Below are positions 54,912 to 62,924 of a stretch of DNA of 64,000 nt, piece after piece. Source of the DNA: DAOTXL01 sp034435455 (lineage in GTDB: Bacteria > Chloroflexota > Anaerolineae > JAAYZQ01); assembly GCA_034435455.1 (NCBI GenBank), contig DAOTXL010000128.1:1-64000 (forward strand), read 5' to 3'. The notes under the pieces are model-generated. The model saw nothing but the letters and a program-made list of their open reading frames with translations. It did no database searches and was not told the DNA's origin. The position numbers and the translations under genes are program-made. How positions within the stretch are numbered: position 1 is the first letter of the stretch; each line of letters begins with the position of its first letter.

Positions 54912-55976
54912 TTAACTCAGGCGAACACGGGGGTCCAGGAAGGCATACAGCACGTCAATCACCAGATTGGCTATCATCAGCACGACCGCGCTGAACAGGG
55001 TAAAGCTGACCACCGTCAGCAGGTCCAGGCTCTGGGCCGCGCGTGCCGCAGCCGACCCCATGCCGGGCAGGTTAAAGATCGTTTCGGTGATCACCACCCC
55101 CCCGATCAGGCCGACGATCGTCAGCCCGGCCACGGTGACCACCGGGATCAGGGCATTGGGCAACGCATGGCGGTTGGTCACCGTCTTTTCGGCCAGCCCC
55201 TTGGCCCGGGCGGTGGTCACATAGTCCTGGTGCAGCGATTCGAGCATGGAGGAGCGGGTCAGGCGCAGCAACATAGCCCATTCGACATAACACAACGTCA
55301 CGATCGGCAGGATCATATGCCGCAGCGCGTCCCAGAAGATATCCAGCCGCAGATTGAGCAGGGCATCAATCGTGTTCATGTAGGTATATCGGTGGAAGGA
55401 GGGGGAGGCGACCACCTGGGTGGCCCAGTCGGAGAGGCGTCCGGGCGGGAACCATTCCAATTTGGCGTAAAAGATCATCAGCACCAACAGGGCAAAGACA
55501 AAGGTGGGGAAAGACCAGCCGATAATGCTAAATACGCGGGCCGCCTGGTCAATCGGCTTGTTGTGGTGCTTGGCCGCCAGGATCCCCAACCAGACGCCGC
55601 CGAGGATGATCGGCGTGCCGGCCCACAGCGCCAGTTCCAACGAGACAGGCAGGCGGCTCAGAAGCAGTTCTCCGACGGGCAGGCGGCCGGTGCGGGAGTA
55701 ACCAAAGTCGCCCCGCAGGATGCCGCCGATCCGCTGCCCTGTCTGAGGGTCAATGCGGCCGACGAGCCAGCGCCAGTACTGGACGTGGAACGGCTCGTCC
55801 AGCCCATAGCGGCGGATGATGGCCTCCAGCGCGCCGGGGGTGTGGGGGATATCCCGGACGTACAGAGCCGACCGCTCTACCGGATCGAGGGTCATGGTCA
55901 TGAGAAAGACCAGGACCGTCACGCCAAAGGCGGTGATCGGCAGTTGCAATAAGCGGCGGATAATATAAGTCGTCAT
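54912..55976 (-). CDS. Peptide ABC permease (OppB-like), second system
   Basis: 354 residues. TTYIIRRLLQLPITAFGVTV N-terminus, RYGLDEPFHVQYWRWL loop, core with EAA loop TTARAKGLAEKTVTNRHALP and C-terminal LDPRVRLS. Lies 35 nt before the OppC-like gene. Confidence 0.94.
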   Translation of the reverse strand: MTTYIIRRLLQLPITAFGVTVLVFLMTMTLDPVERSALYVRDIPHTPGALEAIIRRYGLDEPFHVQYWRWLVGRIDPQTGQRIGGILRGDFGYSRTGRLPVGELLLSRLPVSLELALWAGTPIILGGVWLGILAAKHHNKPIDQAARVFSIIGWSFPTFVFALLVLMIFYAKLEWFPPGRLSDWATQVVASPSFHRYTYMNTIDALLNLRLDIFWDALRHMILPIVTLCYVEWAMLLRLTRSSMLESLHQDYVTTARAKGLAEKTVTNRHALPNALIPVVTVAGLTIVGLIGGVVITETIFNLPGMGSAAARAAQSLDLLTVVSFTLFSAVVLMIANLVIDVLYAFLDPRVRLS

Positions 55977-55998
55977 AATTTCTGCCTCGGACCAGGGA

Positions 55999-56031
55999 TT
56001 TCCGGCGGGGGCAATCCGCCCCCGCCGGAAA
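55999..56031 (-). other. Strong intercistronic hairpin after the second binding-protein gene
   Basis: A 14-bp perfect stem (55999-56012 with 56018-56031; arm TTTCCGGCGGGGGC) and 5-nt loop, no T run. Lies 20 nt after the binding-protein stop and 23 nt before the permease start, as in the first system. Confidence 0.65.
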
Positions 56032-56050
56032 GAGATTCCAAGTCAGCCGG

Positions 56051-58126
56051 TTATTCGGTGGCCAGGGAGTAGGCGTAGTAGTAACCGGCGAACAGGATCG
56101 GGTTGTAGTACCAGTCCTGCACCCAGCGCTGCTCGTAGCGGGCCCCTGCCTCCTGCGACAGGGTGATCTGGATGGCCGTGTCGTAGAAGAGCTTTTGCAG
56201 GTCAAAGTAGATCTTTTCGCGCTCTTTGGGATCGGAGGCCATCACGCCGGCGGTGACCAGCTCCTGGAACTGGGCTTTCAGGTCGGCCGGCAGGTTCTGC
56301 CGCCCGGCGTAAGTGCCGACCGTGAACGGCTGCACCCAGTTGTGCGGGTCGTGGATGTCCTCGATCCAGCCGCTGGCCACCAGGGGCAACTGGCTGGCGC
56401 GGAAGGCGCGCAGCATCGTCGGCCACGGCAGGCCCAGGCACTCGATCTGGTACTTGTCGTTGATCGAGCGCAGGCTGGACTGCAGGATGGCGCAGGCGGT
56501 CTGGCGTGCCGTGTTACCGGTGTTGTAGGCCATCTGCACGCGGAAGCCGACCTCGGCCACCTTGCCGCCCCAGGCCTGCTCCATCTCTGCCTTGCACTTG
56601 TCCAGGTCGAACTCGTACATCGGGCCATCGGGGTTGTAGCCCAGCATGCCGACGATGATCGGGCCGTTGTTGCGGATGCCTTCGCCGTTCTGGGCGTCCC
56701 GGATAAAGGCCTCATAGTCGAAGCAGTAGTTGAAGGCCTTGCGGACATGGAGGTCGCTGAAAAAGTCGGGCGGAATGCCGTTGCCGTCCAACTGGCCGCT
56801 GCCGATGTAGGGGTTGATCCCCTCTTCCTGGCTCAGGTCAAAGTTCATGAACACGTTGGTGCGGCTCACGCTGGGCAGTTTGGGCCACTTGCGTAGCGGC
56901 GCGTCCGGATTTTCGGTGGGGGTGCACTCGTTGGTCAGGTAGTCGCAAATTTCCCCTACATACTCATCCACCTGGGGCCGGTTGGCCGCCGGCACCGCCA
57001 CCGTCTCGGCGTCCCCGGCCAGGAGGATGGCAAAGCGGGTACCCCACTCATCCACCAGGTTCTGGACCACGCGCTTGATGCGCGGGGGGCCGCTGGGGCC
57101 GCCAGGCCATATCTCGTCGCCGGGCTGGCGCCAATAGTTCTCGTTGGCGACCATGACCCAGCCCTCGCTGGGGGTCCAGCTCTCCAGCTTGTAGGGGCCG
57201 GTGCCGTTGATGATGGTGGACAGGGGGCTGTTCTCCGAAGTCAGCGAATAGTAGTCCTGCCAGGTGTCGCACGAACCATCCCAGGCGCCGTTCTCGATGG
57301 CCCATTCCTTATCCATGGCCGAGCCCCACGACTGGGCCAGGGTGGCCAGGAAGGGGCCCCACGGCTGGGCCAGGTGGAAGGTCAGGGTCCAGTTCTCGTC
57401 GTCGGCCTCGATGGCGGCCTTGACCTTTTCGCATACCGCCTTCAGTTCCTCCGCCGTGGCGTTGGCCTTCAGCCCTTCAGGATCGCCGGCATACGCCCCC
57501 TCGGCGATCTCTTCGGTGATATCGCCCGAGGCGTAGCCCATGATCGGCTCGATCAGCAGCCACTGCGGGCCGTCGGGGCTGGACTGCAACAGGCCGCGCT
57601 CAAAGGTGTACTCAAAGTCGCTGGGGGTCAGGTCGTTGCCGTTGTGGAACTTGACGCCCTGGCGGATCTTGAACGTGTAGGTCTTGCCGTCGGCCGAGAT
57701 GCCGCCGTTCTGCACCGTGGGAATTTCAGTGGCCAGCAACGGCACGTACTCGGTCATGTTCTCCCGGTTGAAAAAGATCAACCCTTCCATGACGTTCATG
57801 ATCACCGCGGCGCTGGCGGTGTCGTAGCACAGGTTCGGGTCCAGGGTGTCAATGTCGCCAAAGGTGACAAAGGTGTAGGTGTCGGGGCGGGGCGCCACGA
57901 ACTTGACCTCGCCGGGGGGCGGGGTGGGGGTGGGCGGAACGGTCACCTCAACCTGAACCGTCTCGACAATGGTCTGGGGCGTGCCTTTTACCTCCACCAC
58001 CTTGGTCACTTCGACCGGGACGGTCTGAATGATCACCTGCGGTGTTGGTGTGGGTCCACAGGCTGCCAACACAACCGATGCGATCATCCCCAGGACCGCG
58101 AGGATCGCCCATTTTTTAGAAAACAT
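56051..58126 (-). CDS. Peptide-binding lipoprotein (SBP_bac_5), second system
   Basis: 691 residues. Lipobox VVLAACG, Val/Thr/Pro-rich linker, then the canonical order: GDIDTLDPNLCYDTASAAV, VMEGLIFFNREN, FKIRQGVKFHNGNDLTPSDF, GTGPYKLESWTPSEG, DAETVAVPAANRPQVDEYVG, LHVRKAFNYCFDYEAF. About 120 residues longer than a typical OppA. Own promoter upstream. The normal order contrasts with the permuted protein of the first system. Confidence 0.93.
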   Translation of the reverse strand: MFSKKWAILAVLGMIASVVLAACGPTPTPQVIIQTVPVEVTKVVEVKGTPQTIVETVQVEVTVPPTPTPPPGEVKFVAPRPDTYTFVTFGDIDTLDPNLCYDTASAAVIMNVMEGLIFFNRENMTEYVPLLATEIPTVQNGGISADGKTYTFKIRQGVKFHNGNDLTPSDFEYTFERGLLQSSPDGPQWLLIEPIMGYASGDITEEIAEGAYAGDPEGLKANATAEELKAVCEKVKAAIEADDENWTLTFHLAQPWGPFLATLAQSWGSAMDKEWAIENGAWDGSCDTWQDYYSLTSENSPLSTIINGTGPYKLESWTPSEGWVMVANENYWRQPGDEIWPGGPSGPPRIKRVVQNLVDEWGTRFAILLAGDAETVAVPAANRPQVDEYVGEICDYLTNECTPTENPDAPLRKWPKLPSVSRTNVFMNFDLSQEEGINPYIGSGQLDGNGIPPDFFSDLHVRKAFNYCFDYEAFIRDAQNGEGIRNNGPIIVGMLGYNPDGPMYEFDLDKCKAEMEQAWGGKVAEVGFRVQMAYNTGNTARQTACAILQSSLRSINDKYQIECLGLPWPTMLRAFRASQLPLVASGWIEDIHDPHNWVQPFTVGTYAGRQNLPADLKAQFQELVTAGVMASDPKEREKIYFDLQKLFYDTAIQITLSQEAGARYEQRWVQDWYYNPILFAGYYYAYSLATE

Positions 58127-58289
58127 TGTCTCCTCCTTTTTTTAAATTTTCTGTCAGCCGAACCGATGCCAGGCGCGGGAATCCTGGGACAGAATTGCAC
58201 CCCGCTTCCTCACCTCCTTTACATGTTCTCCGCAGAGGCACCCCGGCTCCCTGCGGGCAAAGGCTCCAGCGTCAGGATAATGCCCTCTG

Positions 58290-58318
58290 ATCGTACCACA
58301 AAACGCCGTTCCGGTCAA
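58290..58318 (-). promoter_or_regulatory. Promoter of the second binding-protein gene
   Basis: Minus strand TTGACC (58313-58318), 17-bp spacer ending TTGTGG, TACGAT (58290-58295). It lies in the 202-bp gap before the binding-protein gene and overlaps nothing else. Confidence 0.7.
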
Positions 58319-58328
58319 GACCCTGTTA

Positions 58329-59336
58329 TCAGGTCTCGGCGGTTTGGGGGCCTACCCGAAAGCAGGCCACCCAGTGCCCACCGCCGACGTCCACAAAATC
58401 CGGCTCTTGCTCTTTGCAGATATCCATGACCACCGGACAGCGGGTACAGAAATTGCAGCCGACGGGCGGGTTGGCCGGGCTGGGCACGTCCCCCTCCAGG
58501 ATAATCCGCTTCCGTCTTTCTTCGACCATCGGGTCGGGGATCGGCACCGCCGACAGGAGCGCCTGGGTATAGGGATGGAGTGGGTTGTCGTACAGTTCCG
58601 TGCGGGTGGTCAGTTCTACGATCTTGCCCAGGTACATGACCGCCACCCGGTCGGAGATGTGCCGCACCACCGACAGGTCGTGGGCGATGAACAGGTAGGT
58701 CAGGTTGAACTCCCGCTGGAGGTCCTCCAGCAGGTTGATGATCTGGGCCTGGATCGAGACGTCCAGCGCCGAGATCGGCTCGTCGCAGACGATAAATTCG
58801 GGGTTGACGGCCAGCGCCCGGGCCACACCGATGCGTTGCCGCTGCCCTCCCGAAAACTCGTGGGGGTAGCGGTTCACGAAATAGGGGTTCAGGCCCACCA
58901 CCCGCAGCAGCTCCTGGACCCGCTCCCGGCGCTCTTTGCTGCCGGCCAGGTTGTGCACCAGGAGCGGCTCCCCGATGATGTCGCCCACGGTCATGCGCGG
59001 GTTGAGGGAGGCATAGGGGTCCTGGAAGATCATCTGCATCCGGCGGCGCATCCGGCGCAACGGTTCCCCTTTGAGTTTGGTGAGGTTTTCGCCGTCAAAG
59101 AGCACATCCCCTGCCGTCGGGCGGTAGAGTTGCAGGATCGCGCGCCCGGTCGTGGATTTGCCGCAGCCCGATTCGCCCACCAGGCCCAGCGTCTCGCCGC
59201 GCAGGATGTCAAAGGAGATGCCATCCACCGCTTTGATGGCCCCCACCTTGCGCTGGATAACAATCCCCTGCATGATCGGGAAGTGCATTTTGAGGTTGCG
59301 AACCTGAACGAGAACGCCGTTTTGTGTCATTGGCAC
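58329..59336 (-). CDS. Peptide ABC transporter ATP-binding protein (OppF-like), second system
   Basis: 335 residues. Walker A GESGCGKSTTGRA, signature FSGGQRQRIGVARAL, Walker B EFIVCDEPISALD, and C-terminal Cys cluster VGCNFCTRCPVVMDIC. Typical OppF (N-terminal KVGAIKAVDGISFD). Lies 24 nt after the OppD-like gene. Confidence 0.94.
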   Translation of the reverse strand: MPMTQNGVLVQVRNLKMHFPIMQGIVIQRKVGAIKAVDGISFDILRGETLGLVGESGCGKSTTGRAILQLYRPTAGDVLFDGENLTKLKGEPLRRMRRRMQMIFQDPYASLNPRMTVGDIIGEPLLVHNLAGSKERRERVQELLRVVGLNPYFVNRYPHEFSGGQRQRIGVARALAVNPEFIVCDEPISALDVSIQAQIINLLEDLQREFNLTYLFIAHDLSVVRHISDRVAVMYLGKIVELTTRTELYDNPLHPYTQALLSAVPIPDPMVEERRKRIILEGDVPSPANPPVGCNFCTRCPVVMDICKEQEPDFVDVGGGHWVACFRVGPQTAET

Positions 59337-59360
59337 TCCAACTCCTCTGCGGGATAAAAG

Positions 59361-60338
59361 CTAAACAGCCTGCGTGACATCCACCCAGCAGGCGATGCGG
59401 TGCCTGGGCCCCACCGGCTCCAATTCGGGCCGTTCCTCCTGGCACCGGTCAATGGCGTACACGCAGCGCGGCTCAAAGGGGCAGCCCTTGGGCAGGGAGA
59501 TCAGGTCTGGAGGAAGGCCTTCGATGGAGGTCAGCTTTTCCCGGCGGACCTCGTCCAGCCGGGGCAGGGAACCCAGGAGCCCCAGGGTGTAGGGATGCCG
59601 CGGATTGGCATAGATCTCCTTGACCGAGGCCTCTTCCACCACGAAACCGGCATACATGACCATCATCCGGTTGGCAATGCCGGCCACCACCCCCAGGTCG
59701 TGGGTGATCCAGATGATGGCCATGCCGATCTCGTCCCGCAGCCGCTTCACCAGGTCTACGATCTGCGCCTGGATGGTCACGTCCAGGGCGGTGGTCGGCT
59801 CGTCGGCGATGAGCAGCCGGGGATTACAGGCCAGGGCCATGGCGATCATGGCCCGTTGGCGCATGCCGCCTGAGAATTGGTGGGGGTAATCGTCCAGCCG
59901 CTCCTCTGCCTGGGGGATCCCCACCATGGAGAGCAGTTCCGTACTGCGTTTGCGGGCCTCTTGTCGGCTCATGTTCAGGTGCAGCTCCAATGCCTCGCCG
60001 ATCTGCCGCCCGATGGTCAGGACCGGGTTGAGGGAGGTCATCGGGTCCTGGAAAACCATGGCGATCTTGTTGCCGCGCACCTGCCGGATCTCGTCGTCGC
60101 TCACCTTGAGCAGGTCGTGCCCGTCAAAGAGCACCTCCCCGCCGACGATCTTGCCCGGTGGTTGGGGGATCAGGCGCATGACCGACAGGACACTGACGCT
60201 TTTGCCACACCCACTCTCGCCCACGATGCCCAGGGTTTCTCCTTCTTCTACGTGAAAGGAAACCCCATTTACAGCATGGACTATCCCGTCTTGGGTGAAG
60301 AATTGCGTTTTGAGGTTCTTGACTTCCAGCAATGGCAT
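59361..60338 (-). CDS. Peptide ABC transporter ATP-binding protein (OppD-like), second system
   Basis: 325 residues. Walker A GESGCGKSVSVLS, signature FSGGMRQRAMIAMAL, Walker B RLLIADEPTTALDVT, Cys cluster KGCPFEPRCVYAIDRC. Start ATG 60338 follows GAGAAGGAGAAC; a longer open frame upstream is not supported. Confidence 0.94.
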   Translation of the reverse strand: MPLLEVKNLKTQFFTQDGIVHAVNGVSFHVEEGETLGIVGESGCGKSVSVLSVMRLIPQPPGKIVGGEVLFDGHDLLKVSDDEIRQVRGNKIAMVFQDPMTSLNPVLTIGRQIGEALELHLNMSRQEARKRSTELLSMVGIPQAEERLDDYPHQFSGGMRQRAMIAMALACNPRLLIADEPTTALDVTIQAQIVDLVKRLRDEIGMAIIWITHDLGVVAGIANRMMVMYAGFVVEEASVKEIYANPRHPYTLGLLGSLPRLDEVRREKLTSIEGLPPDLISLPKGCPFEPRCVYAIDRCQEERPELEPVGPRHRIACWVDVTQAV

Positions 60339-60399
60339 GCCTTGTTCTCCTTCTCGTAGCAAGGTTGGGTCTGGCGTGTTTCCTTTCAGTTCGGCCGGA

Positions 60400-61071
60400 T
60401 TAAGGAATGCACAACACCTGGCCAGGGTAAATGGTGTTGGCAGCACCGATCGTCAGGCCGTTTGCCGCCAGGATGCTGTAGGGCGATACTCCGTAATTCC
60501 GCGCGATCTGCCACACCCATTCGCCCGAGCGGACGGTGTGGCGGATCCGGCAGCCGGTGCCTGTTCCGCTCGAGGCACCCGTTCCGCCGGGGATTTTGAG
60601 CTTTTGCCCCGGATAGATCTGGTCGGGGTTGACCAGGTTGTTGGCCCGGGCAATGGCCTGCCAGGTGGTGCCATAGGCCCGGGCGATGGAGGACAGGGTT
60701 TCGCCCCGTTGGACGGTGTGCCAGACCGCCCCTCCTCCGGTGCTGGAGGGCGGTTCGGCGGTGGGGGACTCGACCACCGGCGGGGCAGGGGTAGCCATCG
60801 GTTCGGCGGTAGCCATGGGGACGGCTCCGGGGGTGGCGGTTGGCTGCCCGGTGCCCGGCGTGGGCAAGGGCGTGACCACCGATACCACCGTTTGCCCTGG
60901 CCCAGGGGTTACCTCTACCGCTGTTGTCGCTGCGGCGGTGGGCAACGGCTCTTCCCCCTGGGGGACCTCGGTGGGGCGCGGCTTGGGGGTCCTGGTGCAA
61001 CCGGCCAGGCTGCTCAGCATCACCGCCGCCACCAGCAAAGAGATGATCGGGGTTGACGTTTTACATTTCAT
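60400..61071 (-). CDS. Lipoprotein with two LysM domains
   Basis: 223 residues. Lipobox LSSLAGC, a Pro/Thr/Ala-rich linker (~25-115), then two LysM domains: HTVQRGETLSSIARAYGTTW (~118-162) and HTVRSGEWVWQIARNYGVSP (~178-222). LysM binds N-acetylglucosamine polymers such as peptidoglycan. No enzyme domain. CAGGAGGTGG precedes the ATG. It has its own promoter and precedes the second transporter operon by 61 nt. Confidence 0.9.
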   Translation of the reverse strand: MKCKTSTPIISLLVAAVMLSSLAGCTRTPKPRPTEVPQGEEPLPTAAATTAVEVTPGPGQTVVSVVTPLPTPGTGQPTATPGAVPMATAEPMATPAPPVVESPTAEPPSSTGGGAVWHTVQRGETLSSIARAYGTTWQAIARANNLVNPDQIYPGQKLKIPGGTGASSGTGTGCRIRHTVRSGEWVWQIARNYGVSPYSILAANGLTIGAANTIYPGQVLCIP

Positions 61072-61133
61072 TGGAGCCACCTCCTGAACATTTGCCACAG
61101 GATACCCGTGGCTGGCCTTGCATGGCCAATGCA

Positions 61134-61162
61134 ATCATACCACAACTGCGGTCAGACGTCAA
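61134..61162 (-). promoter_or_regulatory. Promoter of the LysM lipoprotein gene
   Basis: Minus strand TTGACG (61157-61162), 17-bp spacer ending TTGTGG, TATGAT (61134-61139). The -35 lies in the 3' end of the THEP1 gene. Confidence 0.75.
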
Positions 61163-61703
61163 GTGGGTGATCGGCAGCCTGTGCCTCCCGCAGCCACCGG
61201 ACGATCCGGTCGGGCAGGCCCTGACGGTTGGCGGGCGTGACCTCGATCAGGGTGCCAGCAGGGCGGGCCTTGATGGCGTCCACCCAGGGGTGTGGCCTGG
61301 CCATCACCGTGGCCAGCAGCGGTTTCGGGCCAGCCAGTGCCTCCTCTACCGCCTGGCGAAACGCCGGTGAAAAAAGCTCCATCTTGCCGATTTCGTCTAT
61401 CACCACCACGGTTACGTTGGGCCGGGCCAGGGCGCGGCGGATGGCCGCGACTCCTACCTGCTCCAGATCGGGCAGGTGTACCCCATACCTGCCCACGCGG
61501 TATGGGCTGGCGACGTCCACGCCGGCCAGGGTTCCCACCGGCCCATCCAGGGCCACCAGCCGAAAACCGATCCGCTGCCCCTCTTCTCGCACCTCCTGGG
61601 TGTAAAAGCCGCCGGCGGCCTCCCCCAGCCGGGCGACAACCCAGCGGATGACGGTGGTCTTGCCCACGCCCGGTCGCCCGGTCAACAGCAGTGCCTGACC
61701 CAT
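61152..61703 (-). CDS. THEP1-type nucleoside-triphosphatase
   Basis: 183 residues. Walker A LTGRPGVGKTTVIRW, GGFYTQEVREEGQRIGF, and Walker B VVVIDEIGKMELFS, the signature set of archaeal/bacterial THEP1 NTPases. Cellular role unknown. Starts 9 nt after the kbl stop. Confidence 0.93.
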   Translation of the reverse strand: MGQALLLTGRPGVGKTTVIRWVVARLGEAAGGFYTQEVREEGQRIGFRLVALDGPVGTLAGVDVASPYRVGRYGVHLPDLEQVGVAAIRRALARPNVTVVVIDEIGKMELFSPAFRQAVEEALAGPKPLLATVMARPHPWVDAIKARPAGTLIEVTPANRQGLPDRIVRWLREAQAADHPLDV

Positions 61704-61712
61704 GTGCCGGTT

Positions 61713-62909
61713 TTAGATAACGCCCAGTTCGCGCCCCACCTTCTCGAACGCTTCCAGGCCTTTGTCCAGGTCCTCGCGGCTATGCGCGGCGGTGTTCATC
61801 ACCCGGATGCGGGCCTGGCCGCGGGGCACAGTGGGGAAGCCGATGGCCATAGCAAACACGCCATTTTCAAAGAGTTTCTGCGAGAACTCTTTGGCCAGCG
61901 GGGCCTCTCCCAACATCACCGGGACGATGGGTGTCTGGGTGCGGCCGGTGTTGAAGCCCAGTTCGGCCATGCCCTTTTTGAAATATTCGGTGTTGGCCCA
62001 CAGCCGGTCCACCAGCTCGGAGCTCTCTTCCAGCAGGTCCACCGCTGCCAGGCAGGCTGCCGTATCGGCGGGGGTTACCGCGCTGGAGAAGAGGAAGGGC
62101 CGCGCCTTTTGCCGCAAATAGTCCACCACCACTTTTTTCCCGGCGATGACCCCGCCCACCACGCCAAAGGCTTTGCTCAGCGTGCCGATCTCCACGTCGA
62201 ACTTGCCCTGCAGGCCAAAATGATGCACGATCCCCTTGCCGCCCCCCAGGACCCCTTCACCGTGGGCATCGTCCACCATCGTCATCACCCCATACTTTTC
62301 GGCCACTTCGTACAGTTGGTCCAGCGGGGCGATGTCGCCGTCCATGCTGAACACCCCATCGGTCACCAGCAGGCCGCGCCGGAACCTGGGCAGGTTCTCC
62401 CGGATCACCCGTTCGGCGTCGCGGGCATCGCAGTGCTCGTAGACGATGATCTTGGCCCCCGAAAGTCGCGCTCCGTCAATGATGCTGGCGTGGTTCAGCC
62501 GGTCGGAAAAGATGACATCCTGCGCGCCGCTGGCCTTGTCCACCCCCACCAGAGGGGGGATGGCTGCCTGGTTGGCGCAGAAACCACTTTGTACATAGAG
62601 GGCATCTTCGACGCCCTTGAATTCGGCCAGGCGCTTCTCCAGTTGGATGTGCAGGGCCTGGGTCCCGGCGATGGAGCGGACGGCGGCCGGCCCCACGCCC
62701 CATTCTTCGATGGCCCTCCTGGCCGCCTCTTTCATCTTGGGGTGGTTGGCCAGGCCCAGGTAATTGTTGGTGCAAAAGTTCAGGACCCTCTTGCCATCCA
62801 CGATCATCCAGGCATCCGCCGGCGAGTCCATGACCCGCAGGTTGATGAACAGGCCCGACTCTTTCAGGTTGGCGACCTCTTCTCGAATAAAATCAAACTT
62901 GTCTGCCAT
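61713..62909 (-). CDS. kbl: Glycine C-acetyltransferase (2-amino-3-ketobutyrate CoA ligase)
   Basis: 398 residues. Alpha-oxoamine synthase family: LNFCTNNYLGLANHPKMKEA, VRSIAGTQALHIQLEKRLA, MVDDAHGEGVLG and PLP lysine in GTLSKAFGVVGG. It cleaves 2-amino-3-oxobutyrate to glycine and acetyl-CoA in threonine breakdown. No threonine dehydrogenase in the window. KBL and the close relative 8-amino-7-oxononanoate synthase are hard to separate, but the sequence matches Kbl better. Confidence 0.9.
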   Translation of the reverse strand: MADKFDFIREEVANLKESGLFINLRVMDSPADAWMIVDGKRVLNFCTNNYLGLANHPKMKEAARRAIEEWGVGPAAVRSIAGTQALHIQLEKRLAEFKGVEDALYVQSGFCANQAAIPPLVGVDKASGAQDVIFSDRLNHASIIDGARLSGAKIIVYEHCDARDAERVIRENLPRFRRGLLVTDGVFSMDGDIAPLDQLYEVAEKYGVMTMVDDAHGEGVLGGGKGIVHHFGLQGKFDVEIGTLSKAFGVVGGVIAGKKVVVDYLRQKARPFLFSSAVTPADTAACLAAVDLLEESSELVDRLWANTEYFKKGMAELGFNTGRTQTPIVPVMLGEAPLAKEFSQKLFENGVFAMAIGFPTVPRGQARIRVMNTAAHSREDLDKGLEAFEKVGRELGVI

Positions 62910-62924
62910 TTTTGCTCCTTTCTT

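Noticed and set aside
52819..54915. A 698-codon open frame on the plus strand
   Set aside because: Translation is a Gln/Gly/His-rich low-complexity string antisense to a permease and a membrane protein gene.
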